From Cytophagaceae bacterium (GTDB lineage Bacteria > Bacteroidota > Bacteroidia > Cytophagales > Spirosomataceae): DNA of 44,064 nucleotides. The DNA lies in the NCBI GenBank assembly GCA_947450365.1, contig CANFVE010000022.1:1-44064 (forward strand), read 5' to 3'. How positions within the stretch are numbered: the first letter of the stretch is position 1; each line of letters opens with the position of its first letter. A program made the translations under genes and the position numbers. The notes beneath the pieces were generated by a model, which made no database searches, was not told where the DNA came from, and was given only the letters and a program-made list of their open reading frames with translations. Shown one piece after another: positions 15,942 to 24,911 of the stretch.

Positions 15942-16278
15942 ATTCCATTCCGAGGAGATCGATGGATCGGTTCGGTTTGACTTGTTTCGTTTTTGATTTA
16001 AATCGTTTGATTTGTTCGGCTAAGGCATTTAGCGCAAGATCGAGCGCTTCTTCAAATGATTTAGCTTTTTCTTTGACAAATAGGATGGCTCCGGGTACGG
16101 CCAACTTAATTTCTAAGTATTTCTCCCTGACTTTCCCTACCCCACTCGCGACATGCAAAAACACATCTCCGCTGGTAATTTGATCATAAAAAGTTTCCAA
16201 TTTATTTAACTTGGCTTGAATGCTGGCAACTAACTTTTGGTCCGCATTAAAGTGAATGGCATGTACTTGCACTTTCAT
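15940..16278 (-). CDS. hpf: Ribosome hibernation-promoting factor, short form
   Basis: The protein has 112 residues of the RaiA/HPF fold. It begins MKVQVHAIHFNADQKL and includes KVREKYLEIKLAVPG and a helix EEALDLALNALAEQIKRFKSK. Short HPFs bind the 30S decoding region in slow growth and help form inactive ribosome dimers. The length lacks the C-terminal dimerisation domain of long HPF. It is monocistronic with a 5' untranslated region of about 75-80 bases that contains an inverted repeat (16314-16321/16348-16355). Confidence 0.92.
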   Translation of the reverse strand: MKVQVHAIHFNADQKLVASIQAKLNKLETFYDQITSGDVFLHVASGVGKVREKYLEIKLAVPGAILFVKEKAKSFEEALDLALNALAEQIKRFKSKTKQVKPNRSIDLLGME

Positions 16279-16359
16279 AAGTCTAACATTTAAATTGTGA
16301 AAAAATGCTTTGGGAATCTGAGCAAAGCGAAAAATGGAAAGAACGTTTCAGATTCTTTG

Positions 16360-16390
16360 GAAATGTATTGCATTTTTAAAACGATGTCAA
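16360..16390 (-). promoter_or_regulatory. Putative hpf promoter
   Basis: On the minus strand TTG (16390-16388) is followed after 20 bases by TACATTTC (16367-16360). This matches TAnnTTTG except for the last base, and the spacing equals that of the metK and rrn promoters. It lies in the 131-base gap between the FAN1-like gene and hpf. Confidence 0.5.
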
Positions 16391-16409
16391 GCAATAGGCC
16401 AATTAAATT

Positions 16410-18071
16410 TTATTTCCAAACCACACGCAACAGCTTAATCTCCACGGATTGTTCCTTGAAATATTGATGCCAATCATGCTGAATGGCCGACAAATGGTCA
16501 TTGGGGGACTTGACCTCAACAAAAGCATATTCTTGGTCACGAAAAACAAAAAGGTCTGGAAAGCCTTTGGCATGTGTCGAAGGATTTTTCCAAAAATGCA
16601 GGCAAATATTTTTTAGGGATTCCGTGGGAACGCGCTGGAGGAAAGACTCCATAAGATAAAGGTCTAAGGAGAACCAATCGACGTAGGGATTTAATATGCC
16701 GTGTTGGGCCGACGAAACACGTCTTAAATAGTCCATGCAGGATGAAAAATCATCTAAGATCGACAAGCGATCCTGGAATGCTGGCCATGATTCCAAGCTA
16801 AATTCCTCCGTATGAAAGGCGCTTGGCGCATATTGAAAGGGATGGTGAAAGCTTTGTTTATTCAGGTCAAAAATCAGATCCCAGGCGATGAGTCCGATTA
16901 AATTTTTCCAAAGTTGGTTTTCCGTAAAATAGGCCTCATAGCCCAGTCCTTTATAATGTTCGATCACCCCTTGTTCCACCTTTCCTTGAAATTCAATCGG
17001 AATGGCTACTTTTTCAGCAGCCTTGAGGGATTTGGTAACGCGCTTAATGGACGAATTGGAATCCTGTTTGGCCAAATAATCTTCGAAAAAATGAAGCTCT
17101 TGCGGATTAATGGTAATTTCTAAACCCACACGTGCCAAATCCATCGCCTCGGTCTTTCGTCCTATTTTGTGTAAAATTCGAATACGTCGTTCCAAGGCAT
17201 TCGGCAAAAGACTTCGTTCATACAACGCTAAGGCCTTTTCTATGTTCGTTTCCCGTTCGAATCGGCGAGCTAATTCAAACAAGGATCGTTCAAAGGCTCC
17301 GGCTGTTTTATCGGTCAACTCATCTACCATTGGCCAAATGTCTGATTCCCAACGAAGTGCCAAATCATCCACAGAATCCTCCTTGGGTAAATCCCGTAGT
17401 TCCTGGCGCCACCGACTAATTTTCCATTTTTGAATTACCTCCAAGCGATCATTAAAAAATGGAATTAATTCATCATCAGCAACTTCCATAAATTGCCGAT
17501 GACCTAAATCGCGCACCACAAAATCAGTCATATCGCGGGCCGTGGAACCAAAAAACAGGAATTGAATAAATTCCAACATATCCGTTTGACGTGGCCTTAC
17601 TAAAGAACCAAAACGATCAATCAACGCTTGAATGAGCTTTTTATCTGCCAACCTTTCCGTTAAAAAATCAATGGCTTCGCCTTTTGACAAGGCGGAAGGA
17701 ATCCGGTACTCTGGGGAAATCGATAAGGCCAATTCCCCACATTCCTTCCGGGTAAAAATGGAAAACAAAGTCCCCAAAGACTCCCCTGAATCCACTCGTA
17801 AATATTCCAAAAAACCTGTTTGTTCAAGCGAATTACAGGCGATTACGATATTGGGAATTTCAGCATAGCTTAATTTATCCACTCGAAACCACGTGGGATT
17901 TCGTGAACAGAGGCGCAAAAACAAACACTGTGCCGGCATGGACAAGGCCTGATATTGTTCAATGAATAAAGTTTCTTCGACCGAAAGAATTGGAGCATAA
18001 TGTTTTTGGACATACCGAAGCACGTATTGAAAATGGTCCCAGTAATACGTTGCGTGTAGCTCTTTAGTCAA
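16410..18071 (-). CDS. FAN1-type structure-specific nuclease (VRR-NUC domain)
   Basis: The protein has 553 residues, very close to the described bacterial FAN1 length. FAN1 is a 5' flap endonuclease and exonuclease that unhooks interstrand crosslinks. The N-terminal region (YYWDHFQYVLRYVQ; WFRVDKLSYAEI) matches the family DNA-binding part. A TPR-like middle lies around 250-370. The C-terminal VRR-NUC domain has KGFPDLFVF with Asp506, then VEVK with Glu519 and Lys521, and LSAIQHDWHQYF. The start is TTG at 18071, as no upstream ATG exists in frame nearby and the next ATG falls at residue 51. It sits upstream of hpf on the same strand but is functionally unrelated. Confidence 0.88.
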   Translation of the reverse strand: MTKELHATYYWDHFQYVLRYVQKHYAPILSVEETLFIEQYQALSMPAQCLFLRLCSRNPTWFRVDKLSYAEIPNIVIACNSLEQTGFLEYLRVDSGESLGTLFSIFTRKECGELALSISPEYRIPSALSKGEAIDFLTERLADKKLIQALIDRFGSLVRPRQTDMLEFIQFLFFGSTARDMTDFVVRDLGHRQFMEVADDELIPFFNDRLEVIQKWKISRWRQELRDLPKEDSVDDLALRWESDIWPMVDELTDKTAGAFERSLFELARRFERETNIEKALALYERSLLPNALERRIRILHKIGRKTEAMDLARVGLEITINPQELHFFEDYLAKQDSNSSIKRVTKSLKAAEKVAIPIEFQGKVEQGVIEHYKGLGYEAYFTENQLWKNLIGLIAWDLIFDLNKQSFHHPFQYAPSAFHTEEFSLESWPAFQDRLSILDDFSSCMDYLRRVSSAQHGILNPYVDWFSLDLYLMESFLQRVPTESLKNICLHFWKNPSTHAKGFPDLFVFRDQEYAFVEVKSPNDHLSAIQHDWHQYFKEQSVEIKLLRVVWK

Positions 18072-18147
18072 AATTGTACTATTCAGATATTTTTTTCCAA
18101 AATTTGAACAGAAAATTAGATTATTTCAACAAATAGGGAAACAATAC

Positions 18148-18155
18148 TATATTTG
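18148..18155 (+). promoter_or_regulatory. -7 element of pgk
   Basis: TATATTTG is a full match to TAnnTTTG, 31 bases before the pgk start. A weak TTTC lies 20 bases further upstream as the -33 element. Confidence 0.55.
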
Positions 18156-18186
18156 TAAATCTAAGAGATTGTAAAACAAAATTACT

Positions 18187-19377
18187 ATGCAAACGGTTAC
18201 AAATTTTAATTTTGCCGGCAAAAAAGCCCTAGTACGTGTTGATTTTAATGTTCCTTTGAACGAGCGTTTTGAAATCACGGATGATACGCGAATCAAAGCG
18301 ACGATTCCAACCATCCAAAAAATCCTTCATGATGGTGGTTCTGTGATTTTGATGTCACATTTAGGTCGACCGAAAGATGGTCCTACGGAGAAATATTCCT
18401 TGAGGCATTTGGTTACACCGTTGTCGATTGTATTTGGTGTTAAGGTGAAATTTGCGGCGGATTGCATCGGTCAGGAAGCATCTGATTTAGCGGCGAGTTT
18501 ACAGCCAGGGGAAATTTTATTGTTGGAAAACCTTCGTTTTTACAAGGAAGAGGAAAAAGGAGATGAGGCCTTTGCAGAGAAATTAGCCCAATTAGGGGAT
18601 GTATGGGTCAATGATGCGTTTGGAACGGCACATCGTGCGCATGCATCTACGGCGATTATTGGAAAATTCTTTACCGATAAAGTATCTGGATTTGTGATGC
18701 AGGCGGAAATTGACAATGCACAGAAAATTTTAGAATATGCAGAACGTCCATTTACGGCGATTATGGGTGGTTCGAAGATTTCGGATAAAATATTGATAAT
18801 TGAACGCTTGTTGGACAAAGTAGACAATTTAATCATCGGTGGTGGAATGACCTATACGTTTTCACTCGCGGAGGGAGGTAAAATTGGGAAATCGATTTCT
18901 GAGCCAGATAAAGTAGAATTAGCTAAAAGTTTAATTGATAAGGCGAAAGCCAAAGGCGTTAACATATATATGCCCTTAGATAATGTTTGCGCGGATGATT
19001 TTAGTAATCAGGCGAATCGTCAAACGGTGAATCGGGGTGAGATTCCGGATGGTTGGGAAGGTTTAGACATCGGACCTAAAACAATCGAATTATTTCAAGA
19101 CATTGTGTCCAAATCGAAGACGATTCTTTGGAATGGGCCGATGGGCGTATTTGAATTCTCAAATTTTGCCAAAGGGACGAATGCCATTGCGGATGCGGTA
19201 GTGAAAGCGACGGAGGAAAATGGTGCTTTTTCTTTAATTGGAGGAGGAGATTCAGCCTCTGCGATTAATAATGCAGGCTATGGTGATCGAGTAAGTTATG
19301 TATCGACGGGCGGTGGAGCTTTACTAGAATACATGGAAGGCAAAATCTTGCCGGGGGTGGCAGCCTTAGAATCCTAA
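18187..19377 (+). CDS. pgk: Phosphoglycerate kinase
   Basis: The protein has 396 residues, the standard length. It catalyses the ATP-forming step of glycolysis from 1,3-bisphosphoglycerate. The signature block [13 protein letters not shown] lies at the N-terminus, with [10 protein letters not shown], the hinge region, and the C-terminal nucleotide motif [17 protein letters not shown]. The gene is monocistronic with its own promoter and terminator. It diverges from the FAN1-like gene across 115 bases. Confidence 0.98.
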   Translation: MQTVTNFNFAGKKALVRVDFNVPLNERFEITDDTRIKATIPTIQKILHDGGSVILMSHLGRPKDGPTEKYSLRHLVTPLSIVFGVKVKFAADCIGQEASDLAASLQPGEILLLENLRFYKEEEKGDEAFAEKLAQLGDVWVNDAFGTAHRAHASTAIIGKFFTDKVSGFVMQAEIDNAQKILEYAERPFTAIMGGSKISDKILIIERLLDKVDNLIIGGGMTYTFSLAEGGKIGKSISEPDKVELAKSLIDKAKAKGVNIYMPLDNVCADDFSNQANRQTVNRGEIPDGWEGLDIGPKTIELFQDIVSKSKTILWNGPMGVFEFSNFAKGTNAIADAVVKATEENGAFSLIGGGDSASAINNAGYGDRVSYVSTGGGALLEYMEGKILPGVAALES

Positions 19378-19397
19378 GATATTTTCATCAATTTTTT

Positions 19398-19427
19398 AAA
19401 AGGCGAGGGCATTTTCCTCGCCTTTTT
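19398..19427 (+). terminator. Intrinsic terminator after pgk
   Basis: Perfect 11-bp stem AAAAGGCGAGG/CCTCGCCTTTT at 19398-19408 and 19416-19426 with a 7-base loop and a T tract. Confidence 0.92.
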
Positions 19428-19461
19428 GTATTTTAGCTAAAAGGCTTTTTACGCATCCTAC

Positions 19462-21915
19462 ATGATTCAATATTCTGCACCAAAAACGCTTCGTTCTACC
19501 TTTATCAGTTTAGATAGTCGGCAAATTTATGATCACGCACAAACAGCTTTTTTTGCGGTAAAGGGCTTGCATCATGATGGCCATCAATTTCTTGAAATAT
19601 TATACAAAAAGGGAGTACAAGAATTTATTGTCGAAGAAGCTGCGTGGCAGGGAAATTTGTCTGAAAAGGCTAAAAATTGGACGAATGTCCAAATATGGGT
19701 CGTTAAAAATAGCATTGAATGCTTGCAGGCCTTAGCCATCGCGCATCGAAATACGTTTCAATATCCCGTGGTGGGAATTACGGGTTCGAATGGAAAAACG
19801 ATTTGCAAGGAATGGTTAGCCAGTTTACTGCAATCGAATTTTCAAGTATGCAAGAGCCCAAAGAGTTTTAATTCACAAATCGGCGTGCCCCTTTCGGTAA
19901 TGGGGATGAAAACAAATCATCAAATAGGCATTTTTGAAGCGGGAATTTCTCAAGTTGGGGAAATGGAAAAATTGGAAAAAATAATTCAACCCAACTTAGG
20001 AATTTTTACCCACTTTGGGGAGGCGCATGGTTCAAATTTTCAACATGATGATCAGAAATTAACCGAAAAATTAGGCCTTTTTTCGCATTGTGCGAAATTA
20101 ATATACCAAGCACCCGTTGGACAGGATCGAATAAAATTAGGGATGCAGGTTTTAAATCCATCCTGTGAATTAATTTCATGGAGTACACATGATCCCAATA
20201 TGGCCATTTTTGTTCATTTCCATAAACATGGTGACGGAACACAAATTAAAATTCAGAAACGATCCCAAAGTGAACCATTTTTAGATGTAAAAACTGAATT
20301 AACCGACGAAGCCTCCTTAGAAAACATCACACATTGCCTCATTGCCGGTCATAGTTTAGGTCTAAGCTGTGAACAACTACGAAATAGGTTACGACAAATC
20401 AAACCGATTTCCATGCGCTTAGAAATCAAAGAAGGGCTTCGCGGTAATCAAATCATTGATGATTCGTATAACAACGACCTAGACGGACTAAAACTCGCCC
20501 TCCCCCTATTAAAACGCAATGATGCTAAGAAAAAAATACTCATTATCAGTGATTTTTTAGAAACGGGAAACAATGAACAAGAACTTTATCAAAGCATATC
20601 CGCATTAATTAAGAGCCAAAAAATAGATAAGCTCATCGGGATCGGTGACCAATTGCAACGAAATCAAGAATGCTTTGAAGAAATTACCCTATTTACCAAT
20701 ACAGATGAGGTACTCCAATCAGGTATTTTAAATCAAATCAACGATTCGATCATATTATTAAAAGGGGCACGTAAATTCAATTTTGAGCGATTGGTACAGG
20801 CGCTCGAGACGAAATCTCATTGCACCCAATTAGAAGTAAATTTAGATGCCCTACAAGCTAATTTAAGATACTTCAAACAATTAATCGGTCCCAAAACCCA
20901 ACTCATGGTGATGATCAAAGCCTTCGCCTATGGCGCTGGTGCAGTGGAAATTGGACAAATTTTACAGCAACAAGGAGTTGATTATCTTACAGTCGCTTAT
21001 ACAGACGAGGGAGTTGAACTCCGAAAAAATGGAATATACATGCCCATCATGGTTATGAATCCACAAATTGAAGAATTTGATAAACTAACCGAATACGCCC
21101 TAGAACCTGAAATTTATAGTTTCGATATGCTACGAGCGATTGACGAATACAGTACAAGTCATTCAAAAAACATCAAAATACATCTAAAATTAGATACGGG
21201 CATGAAACGCCTAGGTTTTGAGGCACAAGATATCCCCCTTTTAACGGATTTAATTACCCAAATGCCGCAATTGTGGGTTGTCAGTATTTTAAGTCATTTA
21301 GCGGCATCTGAAAACCCCAAGCATGAGAAATTTACCCTAAAACAAATCAGTCTTTTTCAAAAAATGGCTAAAAAAATTCAAAAAGAATTAGGCTATAGTC
21401 CATTATTACACATTGCAAATTCAGCAGCTATTCAAAATTACCCTTCTGCGACCTTCGATATGGTCCGTTTGGGGATAAGTTTGTATGGAATAACGACGAA
21501 ATCAGAGGAAAAATTACCAATCGAAAATGTGTTGACACTCAAAACCTATATTTCACAAATAAAGGAAGTCAAAAAAGGGGAAAGCATCGGTTATGGGAGA
21601 AAAGGTAAATTGACACAAGCTGGAAGAATCGCAACCCTTGCAATTGGCTATGCTGACGGCTACCATAGGACACTCGGAATGGGTGAAGGTAGTTTTGAAA
21701 TCTTAGGTCAATTATGTCCCACCGTAGGAGCCATTTGCATGGATATGACGATGGTCGACATTAGTCATTTACCCCAGGCAAAGGCAGGCGATGAGGCAAT
21801 CGCATTTGGCGGAAAAATACAATTAGTTGAATTAGCCAGAAAAGCCAAAACTATCCCTTACGAAATCATGACACACATCAGCGAACGGGTTAAACGCGTC
21901 TATGTAAGGAATTAA
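19462..21915 (+). CDS. murF-alr: Fused MurF ligase / alanine racemase
   Basis: The protein has 817 residues and joins two peptidoglycan enzymes. Residues about 1-450 are MurF-like: the ATP loop GITGSNGKT is at about 104-112, with DDSYNND further on. They would add D-Ala-D-Ala to UDP-MurNAc-tripeptide. Residues about 452-817 are a PLP-dependent alanine racemase: the Schiff-base Lys486 is in MIKAFAYGAG, and the second catalytic Tyr711 is in IGYGRK. The fused form is characteristic of Bacteroidota, so it is a lineage marker and not an error. Coupling supply of D-alanine with its use is inferred. Base composition changes inside the gene near 20.3 kb (see findings). Confidence 0.95.
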   Translation: MIQYSAPKTLRSTFISLDSRQIYDHAQTAFFAVKGLHHDGHQFLEILYKKGVQEFIVEEAAWQGNLSEKAKNWTNVQIWVVKNSIECLQALAIAHRNTFQYPVVGITGSNGKTICKEWLASLLQSNFQVCKSPKSFNSQIGVPLSVMGMKTNHQIGIFEAGISQVGEMEKLEKIIQPNLGIFTHFGEAHGSNFQHDDQKLTEKLGLFSHCAKLIYQAPVGQDRIKLGMQVLNPSCELISWSTHDPNMAIFVHFHKHGDGTQIKIQKRSQSEPFLDVKTELTDEASLENITHCLIAGHSLGLSCEQLRNRLRQIKPISMRLEIKEGLRGNQIIDDSYNNDLDGLKLALPLLKRNDAKKKILIISDFLETGNNEQELYQSISALIKSQKIDKLIGIGDQLQRNQECFEEITLFTNTDEVLQSGILNQINDSIILLKGARKFNFERLVQALETKSHCTQLEVNLDALQANLRYFKQLIGPKTQLMVMIKAFAYGAGAVEIGQILQQQGVDYLTVAYTDEGVELRKNGIYMPIMVMNPQIEEFDKLTEYALEPEIYSFDMLRAIDEYSTSHSKNIKIHLKLDTGMKRLGFEAQDIPLLTDLITQMPQLWVVSILSHLAASENPKHEKFTLKQISLFQKMAKKIQKELGYSPLLHIANSAAIQNYPSATFDMVRLGISLYGITTKSEEKLPIENVLTLKTYISQIKEVKKGESIGYGRKGKLTQAGRIATLAIGYADGYHRTLGMGEGSFEILGQLCPTVGAICMDMTMVDISHLPQAKAGDEAIAFGGKIQLVELARKAKTIPYEIMTHISERVKRVYVRN

Positions 21916-21937
21916 TCAACATCCTTTAATAAAAATC

Positions 21938-21964
21938 AAAGACGCCCACCAGCGTCTTTTTTTT
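21938..21964 (+). terminator. Intrinsic terminator after murF-alr
   Basis: Stem AAAGACGC/GCGTCTTT at 21938-21945 and 21952-21959 followed by a run of Ts. The rest of the 355-base gap up to 22270 is very A/T-rich and holds two TTAGCTAA palindromes but no gene that I can see. Confidence 0.85.
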
Positions 21965-22127
21965 CACAATTTCTCTATTTCCATTTCATACTAAGATTAC
22001 CCCAACCCAAACTATTGCAAAAATCAATGGCATAGATCAATTGCACGGTCCTATGGCAAAAAAATGAACACGATTGTCCTATAAATTTAATTAGCCTTAC
22101 AAGCAATTAAATTATTTACTACTTACC

Positions 22128-22141
22128 TATTTAGCTAAATA
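22128..22141. promoter_or_regulatory. Palindrome upstream of the ArsR-type regulator (distal)
   Basis: A perfect 14-base palindrome TATTTAGCTAAATA. Its core TTAGCTAA is repeated 119 bases downstream just before the arsR-type gene. Symmetric sites of this size suit a dimeric winged-helix repressor. A/T-rich context raises the chance of coincidence. Confidence 0.4.
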
Positions 22142-22247
22142 TGATTACCGTTAAAGATTATTAATTGTTTATTGTACTAATTAATGTAAATAAATCCTTA
22201 TAAAAACACATTAAAGGCTAATTTGGATATTTAATTAAATTTATGTA

Positions 22248-22259
22248 AATTAGCTAATT
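22248..22259. promoter_or_regulatory. Palindrome upstream of the ArsR-type regulator (proximal)
   Basis: A perfect 12-base palindrome AATTAGCTAATT ending 11 bases before the ATG at 22271. Bound protein here would block the start region, as expected for autorepression. Confidence 0.45.
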
Positions 22260-22270
22260 AAGTAATTAAT

Positions 22271-22630
22271 ATGACGATAGAAGAAATTGCAAAGGCATTG
22301 GGAGATGAATCTCGGCGAAAGATTATCGAATTACTAAAAGAGGGTGAATTACCGGCTACGGCAATTTTCGAGAAATTTTCATTTGCAGCACCTACAATAT
22401 CCAGGCATTTATCCGTTTTAAAGGAGGCAGGATTGGTACAAACACGGCGTAATGGCGTGTTTATTTTCTATACCCTGAATGTTGAAAAATTAGGCGAATT
22501 GAGTGAATGGCTCTCCCCTTTTCTTCCGAAAAAATCAGAAAAACCGAGATCAGAACCTCGGGAAAAATCGGCAACAGCTATTCGAGTTCCGAAAGAAAAT
22601 CCATTTGACAAATTCCAAAGTGAATTTTAA
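22271..22630 (+). CDS. ArsR-family winged-helix regulator
   Basis: The protein has 119 residues. A winged helix spans about 1-85: KALGDESRRKIIELLKEGEL, then TISRHLSVLKEAGLV as the recognition helix, and a wing ending GVFIFYTLN. The ArsR metal boxes (ELCVCDL-type cysteines) are absent and there are no cysteines, so it more resembles the SdpR-like or non-metal branch. The C-terminal tail is charged and Pro/Ser-rich. It probably represses its own operon through the palindromes at 22128 and 22248. A YCII-like gene follows after 22 bases. Confidence 0.88.
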   Translation: MTIEEIAKALGDESRRKIIELLKEGELPATAIFEKFSFAAPTISRHLSVLKEAGLVQTRRNGVFIFYTLNVEKLGELSEWLSPFLPKKSEKPRSEPREKSATAIRVPKENPFDKFQSEF

Positions 22631-22652
22631 TTATTAAAAAAATGCAATTTAT

Positions 22653-22988
22653 ATGAAACGATTTGTCATTATTATTCGAGGTCCTGTGGAGGGAATTTCA
22701 GGAAAAAATAGCTTGGCAAATGAGGGAGAAATTGAGCAAATCCGGACGTGGTTGAAGGGAATAAAATCGGTACATGCCGACATGTTATACCAGAAATTTT
22801 CAGGGCATCAGTCTTACTTTTCGGCAAGCGGGAAAATTGAAAATCGGGTGGTTCAACAAATCGATGGCGGTGAAATTTCTCAAATCATCACCTTGCTTTT
22901 ACCCAGTTTGGAGGCTGCCTCAGAACTTGCAATGACATTTCCTTTCCCCAACGCATTTTATACCATCGAGCTGCGCGAAATGGCTTAA
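22653..22988 (+). CDS. YCII-like small protein
   Basis: The protein has 111 residues. The N-terminus MKRFVIIIRGPVEG and the later SYFSASGKIENR...DGGEISQIITL fit the YCII-related ferredoxin-like fold; these families usually act as small enzymes or dimeric binding proteins with unknown substrates. The match is by overall pattern, so function is not assigned. It is co-transcribed with the ArsR-type regulator, an arrangement seen for other ArsR/YCII pairs, and ends at a strong terminator. Confidence 0.6.
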   Translation: MKRFVIIIRGPVEGISGKNSLANEGEIEQIRTWLKGIKSVHADMLYQKFSGHQSYFSASGKIENRVVQQIDGGEISQIITLLLPSLEAASELAMTFPFPNAFYTIELREMA

Positions 22989-22996
22989 ATACCTCA

Positions 22997-23030
22997 AAAA
23001 AGGCCTATACATGACGTATAGGCCTTTTTA
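22997..23030. terminator. Bidirectional terminator between YCII-like gene and fumC
   Basis: Perfect 14-bp stem AAAAAGGCCTATAC/GTATAGGCCTTTTT at 22997-23010 and 23016-23029 with a 5-base loop. It lies between convergent genes. Confidence 0.93.
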
Positions 23031-23067
23031 TTGTTCATTCGCTGAGAATCGCGTATTTAAAACCAAT

Positions 23068-24471
23068 TTACAGATTGATCTCGCCTACCATATTCTCGGG
23101 GCGAACCCATGCGTCAAACTCCTCGGCGGTTAAATAACCCAAGGAAATCGCTGTTTCCTTTAACGTAGAGCCATTTTTATGCGCTGTCTGGGCAATTTCA
23201 GCTGCTTTGTAATAACCAATTTTGGTATTTAGTGCTGTTACAAGCATTAATGAATTGTTCACGTGCTTTTGGATATTCTCATGCAAGGGTTCGATGCCCA
23301 CGGCGCATTTATCGTTGAACGCCACACAAACATCCCCGATCAATCGGGCTGAGTGTAAGAAATTATAAATCATCACCGGCTTAAAGACATTTAATTCAAA
23401 ATGGCCCGTGGCGCCACCGATATTGATGGCCACATCATTTCCCATCACTTGCGCCGCGACCATCGTCATGGCCTCACATTGGGTAGGATTTACCTTTCCT
23501 GGCATGATTGACGACCCCGGTTCATTGTCGGGAATATAGATCTCCCCAATACCCGAACGCGGCCCTGAAGACAACATTCGAATGTCATTACCGATTTTCA
23601 TTAAGCTGACCGCGACCGTTTTTAAGGCCCCATGAGCTTCGACAATGGCATCATGAGCCGCAAGGGCTTCAAACTTGTTTTCAGCCGTCACAAAGGGCAA
23701 TCCTGTTAGATTGGCAATATGTTTCGCTACGTTTTCCGCATAGCCTTTCGGAGTATTAATTCCGGTTCCTACAGCTGTTCCACCCAAAGCCAATTCCGAT
23801 AAATGCGCTAAGGTGTTCTGTATGGCCCGCAATCCATGATCCAATTGGGACACATAGCCCGAAAACTCTTGTCCTAAGGTCAATGGCGTCGCATCCATGA
23901 AGTGGGTACGACCAATTTTTACGACATCTTTAAAGGCTTTCGCCTTCGTAGCTAAAGTATCTCGAAGTTTGGTAATGCCTGGAATCGTGATTTCCATCAA
24001 GGTTTGATAGGCCGCGATGTGCATGGCCGTGGGGAACGTATCATTTGACGACTGTGACTTATTCACATCATCATTCGGGTGTACAAATTTTTGCTCGTCA
24101 AGTAAATTACCTCCTTGAAGCACATGGGCGCGATAGGCGATCACCTCATTGCAATTCATGTTCGATTGTGTACCTGAACCTGTTTGCCATACGACTAAGG
24201 GGAATTGTTCCGCCCATTGGCCTGCCAAAATCTCATCACACACCTGCCCAATTAAATTTTTCTTTGCCTCATCCAACACTCCTGCCTCAAAATTCGTAAT
24301 CGCAGCAGCCTTTTTTAGGTAAGCAAACGCCCGAATAATCTCTTTAGGCATCTTATTGATATCTTGGGCAATCGGAAAATTCTCAATGGAACGCTGCGTT
24401 TGAGCCCCCCAATACACATGAGCAGGTACTTGCACCTTGCCCATCGTATCTTTTTCTATTCTATACTCCAT
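23068..24471 (-). CDS. fumC: Class II fumarate hydratase
   Basis: The protein has 467 residues, standard for FumC. It interconverts fumarate and malate in the TCA cycle and needs no iron-sulfur cluster. Seen: [12 protein letters not shown] with the substrate-binding [23 protein letters not shown] with the catalytic His, and the family signature [11 protein letters not shown]. The gene diverges from the ArsC-like gene at 24561, has a -7 element on its own strand, and ends at a shared terminator. Confidence 0.98.
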   Translation of the reverse strand: MEYRIEKDTMGKVQVPAHVYWGAQTQRSIENFPIAQDINKMPKEIIRAFAYLKKAAAITNFEAGVLDEAKKNLIGQVCDEILAGQWAEQFPLVVWQTGSGTQSNMNCNEVIAYRAHVLQGGNLLDEQKFVHPNDDVNKSQSSNDTFPTAMHIAAYQTLMEITIPGITKLRDTLATKAKAFKDVVKIGRTHFMDATPLTLGQEFSGYVSQLDHGLRAIQNTLAHLSELALGGTAVGTGINTPKGYAENVAKHIANLTGLPFVTAENKFEALAAHDAIVEAHGALKTVAVSLMKIGNDIRMLSSGPRSGIGEIYIPDNEPGSSIMPGKVNPTQCEAMTMVAAQVMGNDVAINIGGATGHFELNVFKPVMIYNFLHSARLIGDVCVAFNDKCAVGIEPLHENIQKHVNNSLMLVTALNTKIGYYKAAEIAQTAHKNGSTLKETAISLGYLTAEEFDAWVRPENMVGEINL

Positions 24472-24506
24472 GACGGTTTGTTTGTATTAAATTTGTATAT
24501 ATTTCA

Positions 24507-24514
24507 CAAAAATA
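24507..24514 (-). promoter_or_regulatory. -7 element of fumC
   Basis: On the minus strand this reads TATTTTTG, a full TAnnTTTG match, 35 bases before the fumC ATG. A TTG lies about 22 bases upstream. Confidence 0.5.
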
Positions 24515-24560
24515 CCACCAAATTCGACACGCGAAACAAGAAATTAAAATTAAAATACCC

Positions 24561-24911
24561 ATGATCACGATTTACGGAATTCCCGCTTGCAACACCATGA
24601 AAAAAGCCTTTGACTACCTACATCAAAAAGGAATACCCTACGAATTTCACGACTACAAAAAGAAAGGCATTAGCTCTGAAACATTAGCCAAATTCATCGA
24701 AAAACTTGGCATCGATCTCGTTTTAAACAAAAAAGGAAGTACCTATCGGCTTTTATCAGACGAAGAAAAACAATCCATTGAATCCCCAGAAGCCGCATTT
24801 GAATTCCTACTCCAGAAAAATTCTGCCATCAAAAGACCCATTATAGTTCAAAATGACAAATTAATCGCAGGATTTAATCCAGAACAATTAGACAATTGGC
24901 TAAACACTTAA
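24561..24911 (+). CDS. ArsC/Spx-family thioredoxin-fold protein (YffB-like)
   Basis: The protein has 116 residues. ITIYGIPACNTMKKAFDYL gives the family start with a single active cysteine (Cys9), followed by YEFHDYKKKGIS and the ArsC-type KRPIIVQNDKLIAGF. True arsenate reductases and Spx regulators share this fold. No arsenic genes are nearby and the motif is PACNT rather than the CxxC of Spx, so a YffB-like reductase of unknown substrate is the best call. It is convergent with the ABC permease; the two stop codons are adjacent with no terminator between them. Confidence 0.82.
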   Translation: MITIYGIPACNTMKKAFDYLHQKGIPYEFHDYKKKGISSETLAKFIEKLGIDLVLNKKGSTYRLLSDEEKQSIESPEAAFEFLLQKNSAIKRPIIVQNDKLIAGFNPEQLDNWLNT

